DNA from: Krasilnikovozyma curviuscula
Lineage: Eukaryota; Basidiomycota; Tremellomycetes; Cystofilobasidiales; Mrakiaceae
Reading direction: 5' to 3'
NCBI GenBank assembly: GCA_014825775.1
Contig: MVAQ01000118.1
Location: 1-62,396 of the forward strand
Length of the DNA: 62,396 bases
Under the pieces are notes generated by a model. It had not been told where the DNA came from. It worked only from the letters and a program-made list of their open reading frames with translations, and ran no database searches. Position numbers and translations under genes: made by a program. Shown here piece after piece: positions 35,029-48,751 of this stretch (positions are counted from its first letter, which is position 1; every line of letters starts with the position of its first letter).

Positions 35029-37488
35029 GTGTTGAAAACACGAGAAGAAGCCAACCTCGTTAACCTTTCCACCAAACACACCGTCAAAGGGAACCTCGAG
35101 TAGGTCCAACACCTTGAAGTACTTTGGGAAGGGCAAGGTCTGGTGCAGAGAAAAACAGAGGGACTTCTCAGTCAGTGAGCTTAAAATGTCTCGCTCGCAT
35201 TTGGCTGAGGCTGGCGACGCCATGCCCCCAACAACACCTCCCCACAAGCCTCGCTGAGATAGAGATGGACAGCACCTCCAGGGACGTTGGGAGAGCAAAC
35301 TTACCTTTGTTTACTTCCGGTGATCTGACAGATGATGAAACCACAGCTGGAATCCGTGGTCGATTGATTGGGAAGCTGTGCCTTATCAGTCTAAAACAGG
35401 GCGAACTTAGCGCTGGAGGGATGATTAAAACAACGTTCTTAAGGGGAAATACCTAACGAACCTCGATGAGCGAGCAGAGAGACGTTTCCTAGCCGAGGAA
35501 GAGAAGGTTTCGTTGACAGTTGGGATAATGGCAGGTGAAAGAGGACATTTAAAAAAAGGGTGTGTCAGGCGAAACATTCAGGGGGCTCACGAAGGAGGTT
35601 ATGCGGACATGTGCAACCACTGACGACTTCGCTCTGCCGGAGTACAACAAATACGGGCGCGATCGAGTAAACAACAACACTGTCGCTATCCTGTTGTTTT
35701 TCTTTCATATATGGATGCTCCCCCCACCCGGAGGACCTCTTCAGTACTACAGACTGGCAGATAGACAGAACAAAGCTCAATTGTCACTGGGCTCATTCTC
35801 GGGCGATCCGCCCATTTGTCTATTCTGCGAAGGGGGCCCCCGCTTCCGACAATTTCCCACGCCAGAGTAAACACGAAGAAACAGTGCCAAATTAACCAGC
35901 CAGAAGTAATTTAACCTCTCCGCCACACTTTCTAAATCGATTCTGAAGCCTGCAGTTGCTGATGAGCTTGGTGTAGAAACAAAAACAACGTGAAAAATAC
36001 GAAATTATTCCTCGGCGCGCCATATTAAACATCGGAAACGAACGGGTTTTTGTCCGATTCTGCGACCGGCTCAATGAAGCAGATGTCTCTCTCTCTGCAG
36101 AGGGGCGTCCTCCCTGTCGTTTCACCCGGGGGGGCATGACCCCTGAAAATAGATATGTTTGTTCTTAAGAAATGCCCCGACACGCGCAGACGGGGACATC
36201 ATGTCGCTCTCAAGGCGAAACATCGACCGCAACGGTAAACAAACTTCCCGTCATAAGCGTCAGACACGCGAACCATTCCGCCCGCGAGAGAATGGGTACA
36301 GCAACCACAATACGAAACAAACCGGTGCACAGGTCCGTGTTCCTCGCAACAAAGCTTTCATTCTCCAGTTACAAAAAGTAGTGATTCTCTTATAAAATGG
36401 GGTAATACGAAAAGCGAAAGATATCGTATATGGAATTAAATTAGCCCCAAATCGAGATGACAAAGAAGTGAAGACGTAAACAAGGGAGACAATTGGCCGG
36501 AGACGCAACCACATCTAAAGAAGGCTGGCATCTCATTCTGTTCTTGCTGCTCCTTTCATTATATCTCTTTGCCGGGGAAAAGGACTTCATCACTCGAAAG
36601 GAAGAAAGAAACAACGACCGCCAACAGAGAAGAGACAGACCACAGCAACCTTTCACGATTATTCACACCGTTGACGGCCCGTCAGCCTGCTGTCACCTTC
36701 CTCTAATGCCTCTCTGAAGTCTTCCCACTCTTGCTTCAGGCAAGATAGATATAGATACTAAAGAGCAGCAGCACATCAGCCTGCCAAAGTGAAAATTGAC
36801 CAAAGAGCGAGGAGGACTTATCTACCACAACCGCAACTCAAAATATCCTGCTCATACAGAATATAGACAGTAGATGCAAAGTGGGGCTGACATGGATAAA
36901 CACAGGCGAAGGTGTTAGTGACTATCATGTACAAGATCTTACCATCCTTAACGAGTCAAAGTATCCAGATCAAAAATTGTTGTGTTTCGTTGGTAGGTTG
37001 GAAAGCCAGAAATCTTCATCGAGAGTTGAGAGTTGAGGTGAGATATGTCTTGATTCAACGGATAAACAGCAAGTGAGAAGAACCAGATAATATAGAAAAG
37101 AGTGAGAACTACCTCGGCTGGTAGTGGGAAACCCTCGATTTTTGTACCCTCTACGAAACTTCGAGGAGGGCTATTCTTCGAAGGCGATGTTACACGCACG
37201 CAAGGAGGCAGTCGACTAGGCGAAGTTTGATCCAGCCCTCAAGCTATACCATTAATAGTTATCCTTCTCAATAAGACAGCTAAAACGAAAATCAGAATTG
37301 TTGGAGCACAAAAGTTAGGAGATGTGGTGAACAATGGTATAAAAAATGCAACATGTGAATGGATATGTTAATGGTGAAGGTGTATGCGTGAGAGCCAACT
37401 ATTGAGTGTGATTACAAGTGGTTTAGTATGAAAAAGAATGCCAACCCCCCCAAACAAAATTAAAGAGAAATCATATCATCAACACCAG
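35029..37488. other. Long upstream region of the zinc-finger gene
   Basis: About 2.5 kb without a recognisable gene, the largest gap here. Several short frames exist on both strands, none protein-like. On the minus strand the frame upstream of 35028 is open to 35298. It probably contains a long 5' leader and promoter of the transcription factor plus the 3' end of TEL1. Confidence 0.5.
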
Positions 37489-40400
37489 GGCGACCACCTG
37501 TCGACGAGAGAAAGAGGTTCATCAGCACCTATGACCTCAGCACCAAGAATTCTTATAAAGACGACAAACTCACCCAGGAAAAAGACTGCCTAAATTTTCA
37601 GGATCCCGCGCCGTAGTGATGAGTTCGTTAACTTTGTATTCGACACTCAGCGAGGCGTCCAACTTCTTCAAGATACCAGACAGAGCTCGATCAGCTTCTT
37701 CTTCATCATCTCCTGAGTGGATGTTAAATTCTCCCCCCTGAGAAAGGGCTTGCACCGCCTGCTGTTGTGAAGACGAGAGACCTTGAACTTGATTGATCTT
37801 CTCGACGGTAGGGACCCTGCCAAAATCGAGTAGCGATGAATCAGTACTGAAGACGGTTGTGAGAAAATAGTCAGCAGCGAAACTTTATCGCTCGCTCACC
37901 ATTGCTGTAGAGGGTCGTATCGCAAGACTTCCATGACGGTCCTGATGGTGTCGATTTGTTCGCGGAGCACTCGCAGTGTCTCTTCGGAACATCTTCTGAA
38001 GACACCCTCCGTTCCAGTCATTCCCAAGCCATCGACCATATCAGCAGTCAGACGGAAAGGGACCAGTTCTGGGATACCGAGATTGCGACCCTTAGAATCG
38101 ATCACAATGGGTGAGACAGATAATGATCAAATGAAGTGAAACACGACGACGGTGGGGAGCAAACTTTACTCACTTGATCGAAAGCGATTCCAAGATCGAT
38201 GTTGATGATCTCGCCTTGAACAACGTCGATCATGATATTGTTCAAGTGCCTGTCACCTAGACCAAGCATCCAACCCACAATGGAATTCGTTGCGACACTC
38301 CGACTGTAGTTCAGCCTCATGGAGAACCACGAGATGGGCTGGCGGTGCTTCTCAATAAAGAAGAAGTGCATAACAGGATGGATATTTGACATCATTTTGA
38401 TAAACTGCTTTCCGAGCTGTTTTCTGGATACTTGATCACCACTGCTGTCTTTTCCTTTTCCTGGGCGCCAGGAAGCCATTTCAGCCCTGGCATTCTCGTG
38501 CAGGAGTTCGTCTGGGTAGTAGCTGAAGTTTTAGATATTTACTACGTTAGTAGCTTAACCGTAATCGTAGCTTTAGCGAATGGGTTGGAGGAATGCTTAC
38601 AGTTTGTGAGCCGTTGGTAGCCAGTCGTACAGAGCTTGCGCATTGTTTACAAACTCGATGATGGCGCTCTGTCGAGACAATGCAATGACCTTGTAGTCCC
38701 TAATTTTCAAGCTTCTGGACCGTGTTTTGCGATCTTTTCCCAGCAGCATGTTGACCAGACCAAAGACCTGTTCCATGACGGCGTCTTGACGAGGGTCGTC
38801 TTTTGGTGTGCACTTGAACTGCAGAAGCATGGATTAGTGTTAGTTAATTCGTCTAAAAAGTGCGTTCTTGTGTGACATACTATCTGTTTCCACCGCTTTC
38901 CATCATAATCCCTACAAGCGACGACCTTGGGGGTACTCAATCCAGTGGCGATGTCGAACTTCGGTTGGTAGGATTTGATTTTGGGAACATTAAGGTACTT
39001 GCAAGTCAAATCGATTGTAATATTGGCTGTTGAGACTGCAATATCAAGATTCTGAAGTTTGGTGATCCGGAGGGCGGAGGGAGTTTCCAAGTTGCGATAT
39101 GCTCTCTTGTTCCTTTTCCCACTCGCATCGTAGAGGCCTGGCACCTGTTTGAGGTCGTATTCAGTCCATTCCAGAGCAGCGAGAAAGAAAGTTTCAAACT
39201 GCTTGAGTCTGGTGGTGTGGTCCTTTAAGGTGAGAAGCTTTTCGAAGATGGCTGTAGCTGCAGCAGCTCGGCCAACCTGCGACATTCCTTCTGCGGCTGA
39301 CGATATGTTGCTTAATTGGCGTCGAAAAGAAGAGGAAAGGTTTCCCTTCGGTGGGAAAGATGATTGTTTGAGAGCGTATACTTGGTGAAGAGTGTGAAAT
39401 GGATGATCTCTACACATTCTGTATAGCAAGTTTTGGAGGGTGTGTTGGAATGGCGATGACGCCCCTTCAACAGTAGAAGGGAGGTGAACGATCGCACAAA
39501 GCTGGTTGATCAGGAAGATAAATTTGTGAGTTGGAATCTGGTTGATGAAGCGACCGATGTATTTGTTGAGAGCATCATCTGATTTGTGTTTGATCCACAG
39601 TGAGGCCAACCGTAGGAGAGAATCATCGAAGTCGCCTGAGTAGATAAGACACTTTGAGAACATCTCCATAGAGACTTTCAGAGCCTGCTCCTTTGCATCC
39701 TCATATTCCTTCAAGCTTGATGCGTCTTCTTCCAACAGCTTGTTTTTTCTAGATAGTTGAGAAGCCAGTAAAGACGCCTCGTTACTACCTTTGCTGCCAC
39801 CACTCTTCCTTTTCTCCGATCTGATAGACTTCAGCCTGACAGAAATATCTTCAATATCTCTTTTATTTCGAGACTGATAAAGGCGTAGACGGTCAACTTC
39901 TGGATTTGACGAAATTGCTTTGTATTGTTGTTCCGAAAAGTTGGCGTACTGATAGAAAATTTTTGGGTCTAAGTTTTTGTCTCCACCACCTGCCGAAGCA
40001 AGGGCTGCTTTAAAGTACTTGTCTCGGATGTCTTCAGGTCGTTCCAGTCTCGCAGTTCCGTTCCAGTCGCCCTTCGCGTATTGCAGCAAGGTCAAGGGTT
40101 AGTCTCAAGGCACCCAGAGTAATCTATACAGACTAAAGTAACTCACAAGTTGTGCAAGAAGTATTGCCCTACTGTATTCATCTTCGGAATTGGCAAGAGC
40201 AGAGCTGTAGACTGACGCCAGTTGCTTGATTGCTAGATTGTGCTCGCCTTGAAGCCATAGCACGTTGGCAAGTGCTTGTGATGTGTCTATTGAAGGTTCA
40301 CTGCTCTCATAATAAATTGGACGTAAGTTATCGATCGTTCACACTCACAAAGAGTTTATTTGCGCACCTTTCAAGCATTTGAGCAAACTTGACGGCGTTG

Positions 40401-43400
40401 AGAGCAGTTTGAGAGCGCCCTTCAGACCGAGCCATAGAGCATAGCTTCAGATGACACTTTTTCTCCACTTCACATATTGCAGCGACTCTGCTCCTGTGAT
40501 GTGGATCTAGCGATTGGAGCTGATCCCTTTGTTTGAGCGACCGAAGCAGTGAGCGCCTGACTGCCAGGATCTGTTCAGCTGTATCAAATCTACAGATGCA
40601 GATCGACGACTGAGCGTCGAAAAAATAAAATAGAACAAGTCATCGAATTGAAGATATCCAACTTACTCGAAATCCTGAGGTATGACTTCAAACCAGTCCC
40701 ATGGAGTTCTGGCGTCTAGATTTGAAGATGTGACGAGCTGCTGCACCTCTGGATTTAGCCAATTCTGGACTTCCCGCAGAGACAAAAGAGTTCTAGAGAT
40801 TTCTCGAACGTTGGAAATACTTTCCATACTGAGTTGGTCAAGCTTTGAAAGCAGTGTGGTGAAGGCCCTCGTGAGGACTGATCTGAGAGCATCGAGATCC
40901 CTCTCACGATGGGCGGCACGAAGGACACCATACAAGCTCTCAGCAGGAGTCTGATTCATAGCATCGGTACTGAAAGGGATATCCCAATCATCAGTTCTCC
41001 AGGCAAGGTCGAATCCAAGTTGGTTTGTTACGTCTTCGTCCTCATCAGTGAAGGTTCTTGATCGTGAGCCCTGCAGGAATGTCATAGCAATCTTGTCGAA
41101 ACCGAAGGAATTTAGCGAGGAAATAATTCCAGCCACCGAAGCAGAAGAAGAGGAGCGATCACCAGCTTCGAATTGAGCGCCATGCAGCTCGAACGAACGT
41201 TGCCATTGATTTTCATGATGGAAGCGTTGGACCAAAGCGGTTCCGATATCAGCATCTTGTATACCATAAAACCCGTCTGGATCATCGATATTGTTGTAAA
41301 TATCGTACAGGATAGAGTTTTTCTCTGCATTTTCGTCCTCGAGGACTGAAGATTTGTTGGTGTAATGATGATGTTCTAAGAAATAAAGGGCAGTGGTGTA
41401 TGCGTGGCATTTAGCAGCGTTACGCGCAAGAACGATATTATCCAAGTTGAGCCAGCCTTCATAAGCTGTAGGGTGAAGTGAGTTAGTTGGGTGGAAATGG
41501 CGAAGGTGTAAAACTACGTCGAGTACGGTTCTTCTGCACTCTTGATCAATGTTTTCGTCCTCGAGGACAGTGGAGAAGAGCCTTGACATTTGGGAGCGTG
41601 GTTTATCCTGGCCCCTCCTAGACCTCGGCTCTTCTACTTCCATCAAGTCATCCGAGGCAGCATCCAATAAAGAATGCACTAAGTGTGGTAGAAGCCTTCG
41701 TGATATGGAGGGTGATGATTGAACGACCGCTCTCAGCTGAGAGTAGAACTGATCGTGTTGACCAAGAAGATCAATAAGAGACATGGCTAAACCAGTTATC
41801 CAACGAGGGTAGGTACCATCCAGAGGGCAAAGTATGTCCTTCCTGAACAGCATGTCACCGAAAGGTACTGACGATTGGTGAAGAGGTTTTTTGATTGAAG
41901 GTGATATCAAAGTCATCATTTCAAAGGTTCCAAAAGGAAGTTGTTGACCAAGAGATCCCGTCTCAACTACAAGTGCTGGCCAGAAGTTAGAAAGCAACTT
42001 CAGCGTTTCGAACGAATGGCTGACTAAGTTGATATCTGGATCAGAAAGGGCACTGATTTTTGTATCACATCAGCTTGATTTCGAGTGGACTAAGACAAGA
42101 GATGAACATACTCAAGTAGCATCACCACAACAACGAACTTGGTTGAAGATCGATGAGCGAAGACATAGGGGGCGACCGTTCTTCGCCCATCTTTGGACTG
42201 CTCTTCAGTGAATGAATCACTGGCGGAAGTTTTGAAGCTTTTGATGCTGTCGAGCTTTGGGGCGTGAAGATGACCTTTTCCAGCATACAGCAGGTCATTG
42301 AGCGCAGCCGCATATTCGTTGGCATTGTTATCAGTCTGTCCTCTTCGATGAAAGGTGCTTTTCAAACGCCAGAACATATCTGACACTGCCATCTCAGTCG
42401 TGCCTTGTTCTTGGATAGAGAGCTGCAACTTGTTCATGACCGGAAGAATCGGAACTTTGAGGGTATGATCTAGGATAATTTGGGACAGAGACCCGGAGTC
42501 TGATAGGATAATCTCTTCCTGTTCGAGTCTACCTCTGAGGGGTCGAGGCCAGAGAAGGAGGATTTGTTTTCCTTGAGCTTTCAGGTTATCGGTTTGAAGC
42601 AGACTAAGCAGCTTCAATTCCAATTTCGACAAGAAAGAAGACGAATCTTTGGACGCCATTTTGATCTCCAAATAGGCGAAGCCGACAAACAGATCCACAA
42701 AGCCATTAGAGGCCTTTTTGTTCAATAGATACCGATCGAGAGCCCAGATAACAAAGTCTTGAACAAGGAATCTGACACTGGACTTGAGCATTAGAACTGA
42801 CGCGACTTGTAACAGGGCCATGAGCACTGTTGAGCTGGTGAAGTGCTTCTGGTATATGGCGGTGAAAAAAGCCATAGCGTAGACGTATCTCTTCTGCTCG
42901 TTGACCAAAGGGGACAGGCCTGCAGCGCATGCTAAAGAGAAAAGGCCGTTCAAAACCACAGATCGAGCAATTTCCTCCGCATATTCTTTGCTGGCCAACT
43001 CAATGAGTCTTCGATAGGTCCAAAGGATAGCCTCGGCAGTGGCGCGTGGTAATTGAACACTGACAGAGTCGAAGACGTCTGTTGAGTCTGAGCTGGGAGG
43101 ATTTGGGACAAGCTTCTGAAATTCAATAGCCTCTTTAGTATGGCCTGTACTCTGAAGCTGGTTTACCACTTCGTGAACGTCCTTAAGATGGCTAAATGAC
43201 TTGACGATGACATCTCCAAACAAGGGTTGGAAAGCATCCTTCCACTTTTCCGCATTCCCGCTTTTCTGAAACATTTGTTCAAGGCTCTGAATAAGTTGCT
43301 CAAAGTGAGAATCATCTTCATCGACTGTCTCCGGTACGTTCTGGTCAAACAGCAAGGCAATAGATCCAGCCAGACAACGCTGACGACAGACAGAAGGGTC

Positions 43401-46400
43401 CAGACCTGAGAGGTTACACAGTGCTTCGAAGTACTCATCGTATTTTTGCTGAACCAAAACATCGCCGGCATGAAGGATAACATCCGTCGCGTATGCCTTC
43501 GAGTCGGGGTAACCGGTTATGCCAAGTGCAGGTGCTGACAAAGATCCCACATCACCAGGGTTGGATTCCACAAGATCAAGAATGTACGTTGGAAGATAAA
43601 TACGGTAGATGCTAGAGAGTGACGGGAGATGAAGTCGAGAGACGGCGCCCAGAAGTACGTTGCGAATGTATTGTTGATAGCCTGATTCTTTGACAGAGGG
43701 GTCAGCACTGAGAGAAGTCGTTGCGAGATCTAGCAGTGAGAAATAGGCTCTTGATCTCGTGCGAGCAGACGCAATGAATTCGTTACCATAGCAGAGAATG
43801 TGGGTGAGCCGCATTTCAGGGACCACTGAATCTTCCAGGTTGCTGTTAAGAAGCCGGGCGATTTTTTGGGGCGTGTGAATACTGAAGGTGTTATACAGAT
43901 TACAAGCAGAGGTTGTCGCTCTGAACCTGACTCTGAGATCGACGTCCTGTAAGAATGCTGGAATGAGGGCTCTCGGATGTTCGTTCTCCTTCAAGTCATC
44001 CTCTTCGATCCCCAAGTCCCATACCTCTCCCGAATCGTCTTCTTCCAAGTAGTGGTCCAAGAGAACAGAGAGCTGGATTCTGGTTCGCCATGAGCGAAGA
44101 GCACCCTTGACCACATTCTCACAGAACCACTTGGCAATCAATCGGGCGTCTTGGGCGAAAACGGTCTCAGCAGTTGGGCCATTGGACCAAAGTTCGAGAG
44201 AGGCATCCAAAAATTGGACGACTAGCCCAAAGATATCCTCATTTCTGCCGTAAGTGTAGGAGTCCACAAAATCTTGAACTATCTCGATGATGTTGCTCGC
44301 GTCATTCGTTTGAAGATGAAGATGACCCAGTTTGAATGCATTGATTATTGAAGGACCCAACAACAGGAACTCTTCGCCGTCACCAGAGCACAGAGCATCA
44401 ACGAGGAAGTGTTGACGCGCTGGGTCTGAGGACTTTTTTTCCAACTGTTGTGATACGGTGTTGAAGAGGATGGCGAGGGAAGCAAAGGAGTGGAATGCCT
44501 TTTGGGCTGAGACTCCTGAATCTCCAGACAAGATGTCATTTCGAGCAATCCGAATAGATCCAAAGTCATCGTCGTCGTCACGCATGTCTCCAGAACCAGA
44601 ACGAAGCTCGTCCAGACTACGGCCTCGAGTTTCGAAGAAAGCTTTGAGGAGTGATTCCAAAGTAAAATGAATCTCTGCAACAACTTCTTTGACCTAGAAC
44701 AGTTTCATAGATAATTAGCAGTGAAGTAGGAAGAAAGGGAAAAAGAAAAGATATCAGTTTCCAGCTCACCTCTTCAGACTCGAACAATGCCCATTGCAAT
44801 GACCTTCTTTCTGCATCCACAGCTCGACCTTTATTTCTCTTCACATTTTGACTTCCATCACCATCAGCTGAAGTAAATTCTAGACCAGAGAAAGGTCCAG
44901 CCTCGAGGAGACCAGGCCAAAATTCTTCCTCTCCTCCACCATTCTGTCTGACCATCGGCGCCAGTCCTTCCAAAATGAGCGATAAATCCAGGGGAGAGAA
45001 CCGAGGCAGCTTAAATGTTGGTAAGACAAGCCTCAGTAATTCACATGCTTTTCGGAGAATCTCTCCACCGCAGTATGTTCCGTTGAGCTTCAATGTAGCG
45101 GCAAAGAACATGGTGAGGACCCCAAGGTCGACAGTTCTTCGCACTTTTTCCTTTGTAGTGTTGGTAAGAGCGTCTTTAGTTCTCCATTCAGCATCGAGCA
45201 GATCCAAAGACTTAGCCAAGAAAGTGATGATCTTTCTGGCTCTGGTGTCAGTGAGTGGGACGAGCTGGTCTCTGAGGCCATTAGGAACAAGCGGCGAAGG
45301 GGTGAAAGACACTGATGAATCTGTTGGCGCTTGAGATGAAGGGACATCAAGAGACGATTCTAGAACAAACATTCTGATCCGCTTTGTCTTGAGATGTTCG
45401 ATCAGGAAATCAACCAATGGGGAATGGGGAAGACCACATTGAACCAACACCCTTGTCCTTCGCGAGAGCCGACAAAGAGTAGAGAATAGGTCCAGCATAT
45501 CAGCAATTGAATGATTTTCCACCCTTGATCTGACACCAAAAACCTTGGTGGTACCAGCGACGACGTTCCAGTTGTTCGTCAACCAAGCCAATACATGATC
45601 TTCAAGTTCCATTGGTAGCAGCCTGACATCGTTACTGACAACGTTGAGGGCAGAGCACATGAACATGCACACCGAGTCGTATGGGAAAGTTGGTCCTTGA
45701 ACTTCGATGTCTTTGAAAATCGACTCAAGATCCGTCAAGACTTTGGAGCGGAAAATCTGCTCGCTCTCAATCAGCAAGACGAGGATGTGGGATGCAGCTC
45801 GACAAACCGAAGGGACTACAAGTCGCCGAGTAGCAAAATGCCACACTTGAAGCCAATCGGCTGAGTGTGAATTGTTCGGTAGTTGTGGATGGTGTGTCTG
45901 GCTCCATCTAGTAGTGGTGACAGTCTCACGAGAAGGAGGGAAGAGCGCTGAAGGTGAAGTTTCTTGGACTTGAGATTCAGTAACTGTCTTGTTGTAAGAT
46001 GATGACTCTGGAACCGGTGTGGACTTCTCCATTTCAACGATGCACCCAAGCGTAATCAACGCCCATGACTGCACATCGGAATCCTCATTCGACAAAAGCT
46101 CCGTCAAAGCGGCCTTGACCTGACCACAATCTACGTTGGAAAGGAGTTTCCAGTGCCGATCGATGATGAAGAGTAACACCTGGATGTCGTATACACGGTT
46201 TGTGTCGGTCGTGAAGGAGCTCTGTATGCTGTCGAGGACAGTGGTGAGAGGGGATTCGAGACGTCGACGTTTCTTTGATTGATGGAGCGAGAGTGTAAAC
46301 GCCAGCGGCTCGCTGGAGGACAAGGAAGACAAGATCTAGAGCAGCATGAGCTCAGAAGTCAGTAATCAGATTCAAGTTCATCCATGGCAAGTTGGACGCT

Positions 46401-48023
46401 CACTAATCCCACGCAATCGGCGTACAGCTCCAATGACGCCCAAGTCATAGCTTGAGATGACGTGAAGTGAGGCCCAAACTAAATGAGATAGAGTGCAAAA
46501 TATCATCAACCGGTTAAACTCATCCAATAACGAACACCAAAACTCACTTTAAAGGTTCTCGTACAAAATGCCTTTTGCTCTATCTTCTTAGCACACCAAT
46601 CATTATCCATCTTTCCCAACTTCAAACAATCCAAGCTCAATGCTTCATTACCCCATCGACTCTCTCCTTCCTTCGCCAACAGATCAACTAACATCTGCAA
46701 ATCTTCTCTTTTACGTTTCCCTTCCTCCTCTCTTATCCCATCCGCATCTTTCAAAGATAGAGATAGGAAATTTAGCCCAACAAAAGGGAGTAGTTGTCGG
46801 AGGAGGATGAACACCTGTTCCTTGATCTCCCTGGACTTAGTGCCCCAGAAGGGAACAATTAAACCCCACGCCTTCTTGCAGAATCTCTGCACCAATAGCA
46901 CATTGTTGAACTCGATTTCTCGGATAACAGCGTTGATAGATCTAAGAACATCCAGATGAGCCGAAGTTTCTGTTTGGTAGCTGTGGAAGAAGCGCAAAAA
47001 CTTGGCCAAGATGGACGCGGTGGTGATAGGAGGATTGAGGGGGATAGAAGATGATGGTGATGACGTCAGAAGAAGTGTGAGTAGTGAGATGAGCTCAATT
47101 TGTTCGAGGGAAGTAGTTCGTGATTTTAGAGCAGCAGCCGCTGTTGATTTCTGTGAGGGCGGCGACAACACAGCCCGTCTTTTTCGTTTCTTGATAGCTG
47201 CTGGTCCTGAAGTATCCGAGTCTGATGAATCGTCCATTCTCACATCTTCAGCCTTCTCTGAGTCATCCGAGTTGAAGACCTTCTTTTCTTTGGATGATTT
47301 GGATGTTGGGGCTGGTTGAGTTGGCTGGCGGTGTGTGCATTTGTCCTTGATATCCTTCTTCTGATTACCACCTGACTCAAATATCGTCTCAAGATCAACA
47401 TCATCGAAGTAGTCCTCCAGCTTCATGTTGTCGGAAAATAAGCCATCGAAGCATAGCCTGACCAATAACGTCCACATTTCCTGATTCAGGTTATCCATAT
47501 GCGGTCGATGGCTGAAGATGGTCTTGAGAGCCTTAATATAATCCAACGCAACAGGAGTGAAGAGTTTGCCGGAGTTGGACAGCATCTGAGTGAGGTGAGC
47601 AAAGATGGCTTTGATGGTCTTCTTCGAGTAATGCGTATGCGTTTTCTCAACGACACTTCTCAGTATCCCCGCTGACGACGACAGACGGTTGATATTTACA
47701 GCAGGAGCATTCTGCATGCCTCTTTTTAGTACGGCAGTTCGTTCAGACGAGATTGCTGTGAAGAGGACTTGGAACATTGAGAGCCATACTTTGGCGTCGC
47801 CAGTGTTGACCATAGACTGAACAGAGTCAGGGTTGTCGATAATGTCTTTCAAGAGGTTGAGACCTTCGGTTCGGTCCTTGACTTTGTCGGAAGCTATCAG
47901 CTCGTCTTAAATGGAAGAACGCAGCGTGAAGCGGAGGGGAGAGTGAAGTCAGACAAGTCCTCCTCCACGTACAGGAAGTAGAATTCTCTTACAAGCTCCA
48001 CTGAGATTCTTATCGCCAATCAT
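37489..48023 (-). CDS. TEL1: Tel1/ATM-type PI3K-like protein kinase
   Basis: Ser/Thr kinase that signals double-strand breaks with Mre11-Rad50-Nbs1 and maintains telomeres. About 16 introns; roughly 3,100 aa. Joined exons run without a stop from [20 protein letters not shown] through the N-terminal TAN motif ([15 protein letters not shown]) and a long helical-repeat solenoid. The FAT domain follows (for example [33 protein letters not shown]). The kinase domain has [30 protein letters not shown], the catalytic loop [14 protein letters not shown], the metal-binding [10 protein letters not shown], and [20 protein letters not shown] then VEGVFRRC-like sequence [13 protein letters not shown]. The FATC end is [20 protein letters not shown] then WSPWC, with the last intron inside it. 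The canonical DDLRQD is DDPRQD here. The start at 48023 is likely but rests on a 31-nt first exon. Confidence 0.94.
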
Positions 48024-48751
48024 GATTCATACCTGTGGTCCCCTGCGTACCTGCTGCCAAAAAGAAACAATAAAAGGGCGTGATTTATACTACTTTAATT
48101 GAATCGGACGCCATATGCGCAAATAGTAGATCCTGCTCACCAGAGCTACGATGGTTTACAGCCTTGAACCAACGTACGTTTTTCTCTCAGATCCAATGGT
48201 ATACCTCCCAACTTGAGAACGATGATCGATGTCAGTTTCCACTCGAGAAGGTTGAGCGCGCCAAACGAAGTGTCGACTTTGGAGATCTCTGACTTCACAG
48301 CTGTCACCTGAATTAGCACTCTAGTAAATACTCACAACTTGATTACCTCAGCTAGCAGGTATCGGGGGAGGGGGGGAGAATCACCTGAAGTAGCAGGGCT
48401 GTTCTTCTCCAGTAAAAGATAGTCAAAGGACCCAACTGAAGCTATTCTTGACCCTCGCAAGTGTGTTGAGATGTCACTCCCTTATCTTTGCGGTAACGCT
48501 GTGTTCCTGCTGTTTGCTTGGTAATTTGGATGAATTTAGATGGTGAAAGTCGGACGCCTCCTTCTCAAAATCAAAATTGCCCTGAGCTGCTGCGTCTACT
48601 TTACCTTCATCCCAACCTTCTTCTCCCAACCTCAAACAAACCTGTAAGACGATCCTAATTCTTTAATAAATTTCTAATGCTGTTCTCTAATCTCTGATTT
48701 TTTTGGGTTACGCTCTTTGTCTATGGGAATCCACAATCCAGAAGCAACACA
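48024..48751. other. Divergent promoter of TEL1 and BUD20
   Basis: About 730 bp between divergently transcribed genes. A short out-of-frame ATG lies just before the chosen TEL1 start. No TATA box seen. Confidence 0.5.

Noticed and set aside
44617..46332. Treating 46332, 44660, 41997 and 40095 on the minus strand as starts of separate genes
   Set aside because: Each open frame joins the next through GT-AG introns in the correct phase, and the order TAN, solenoid, FAT, kinase, FATC makes one TEL1 gene.
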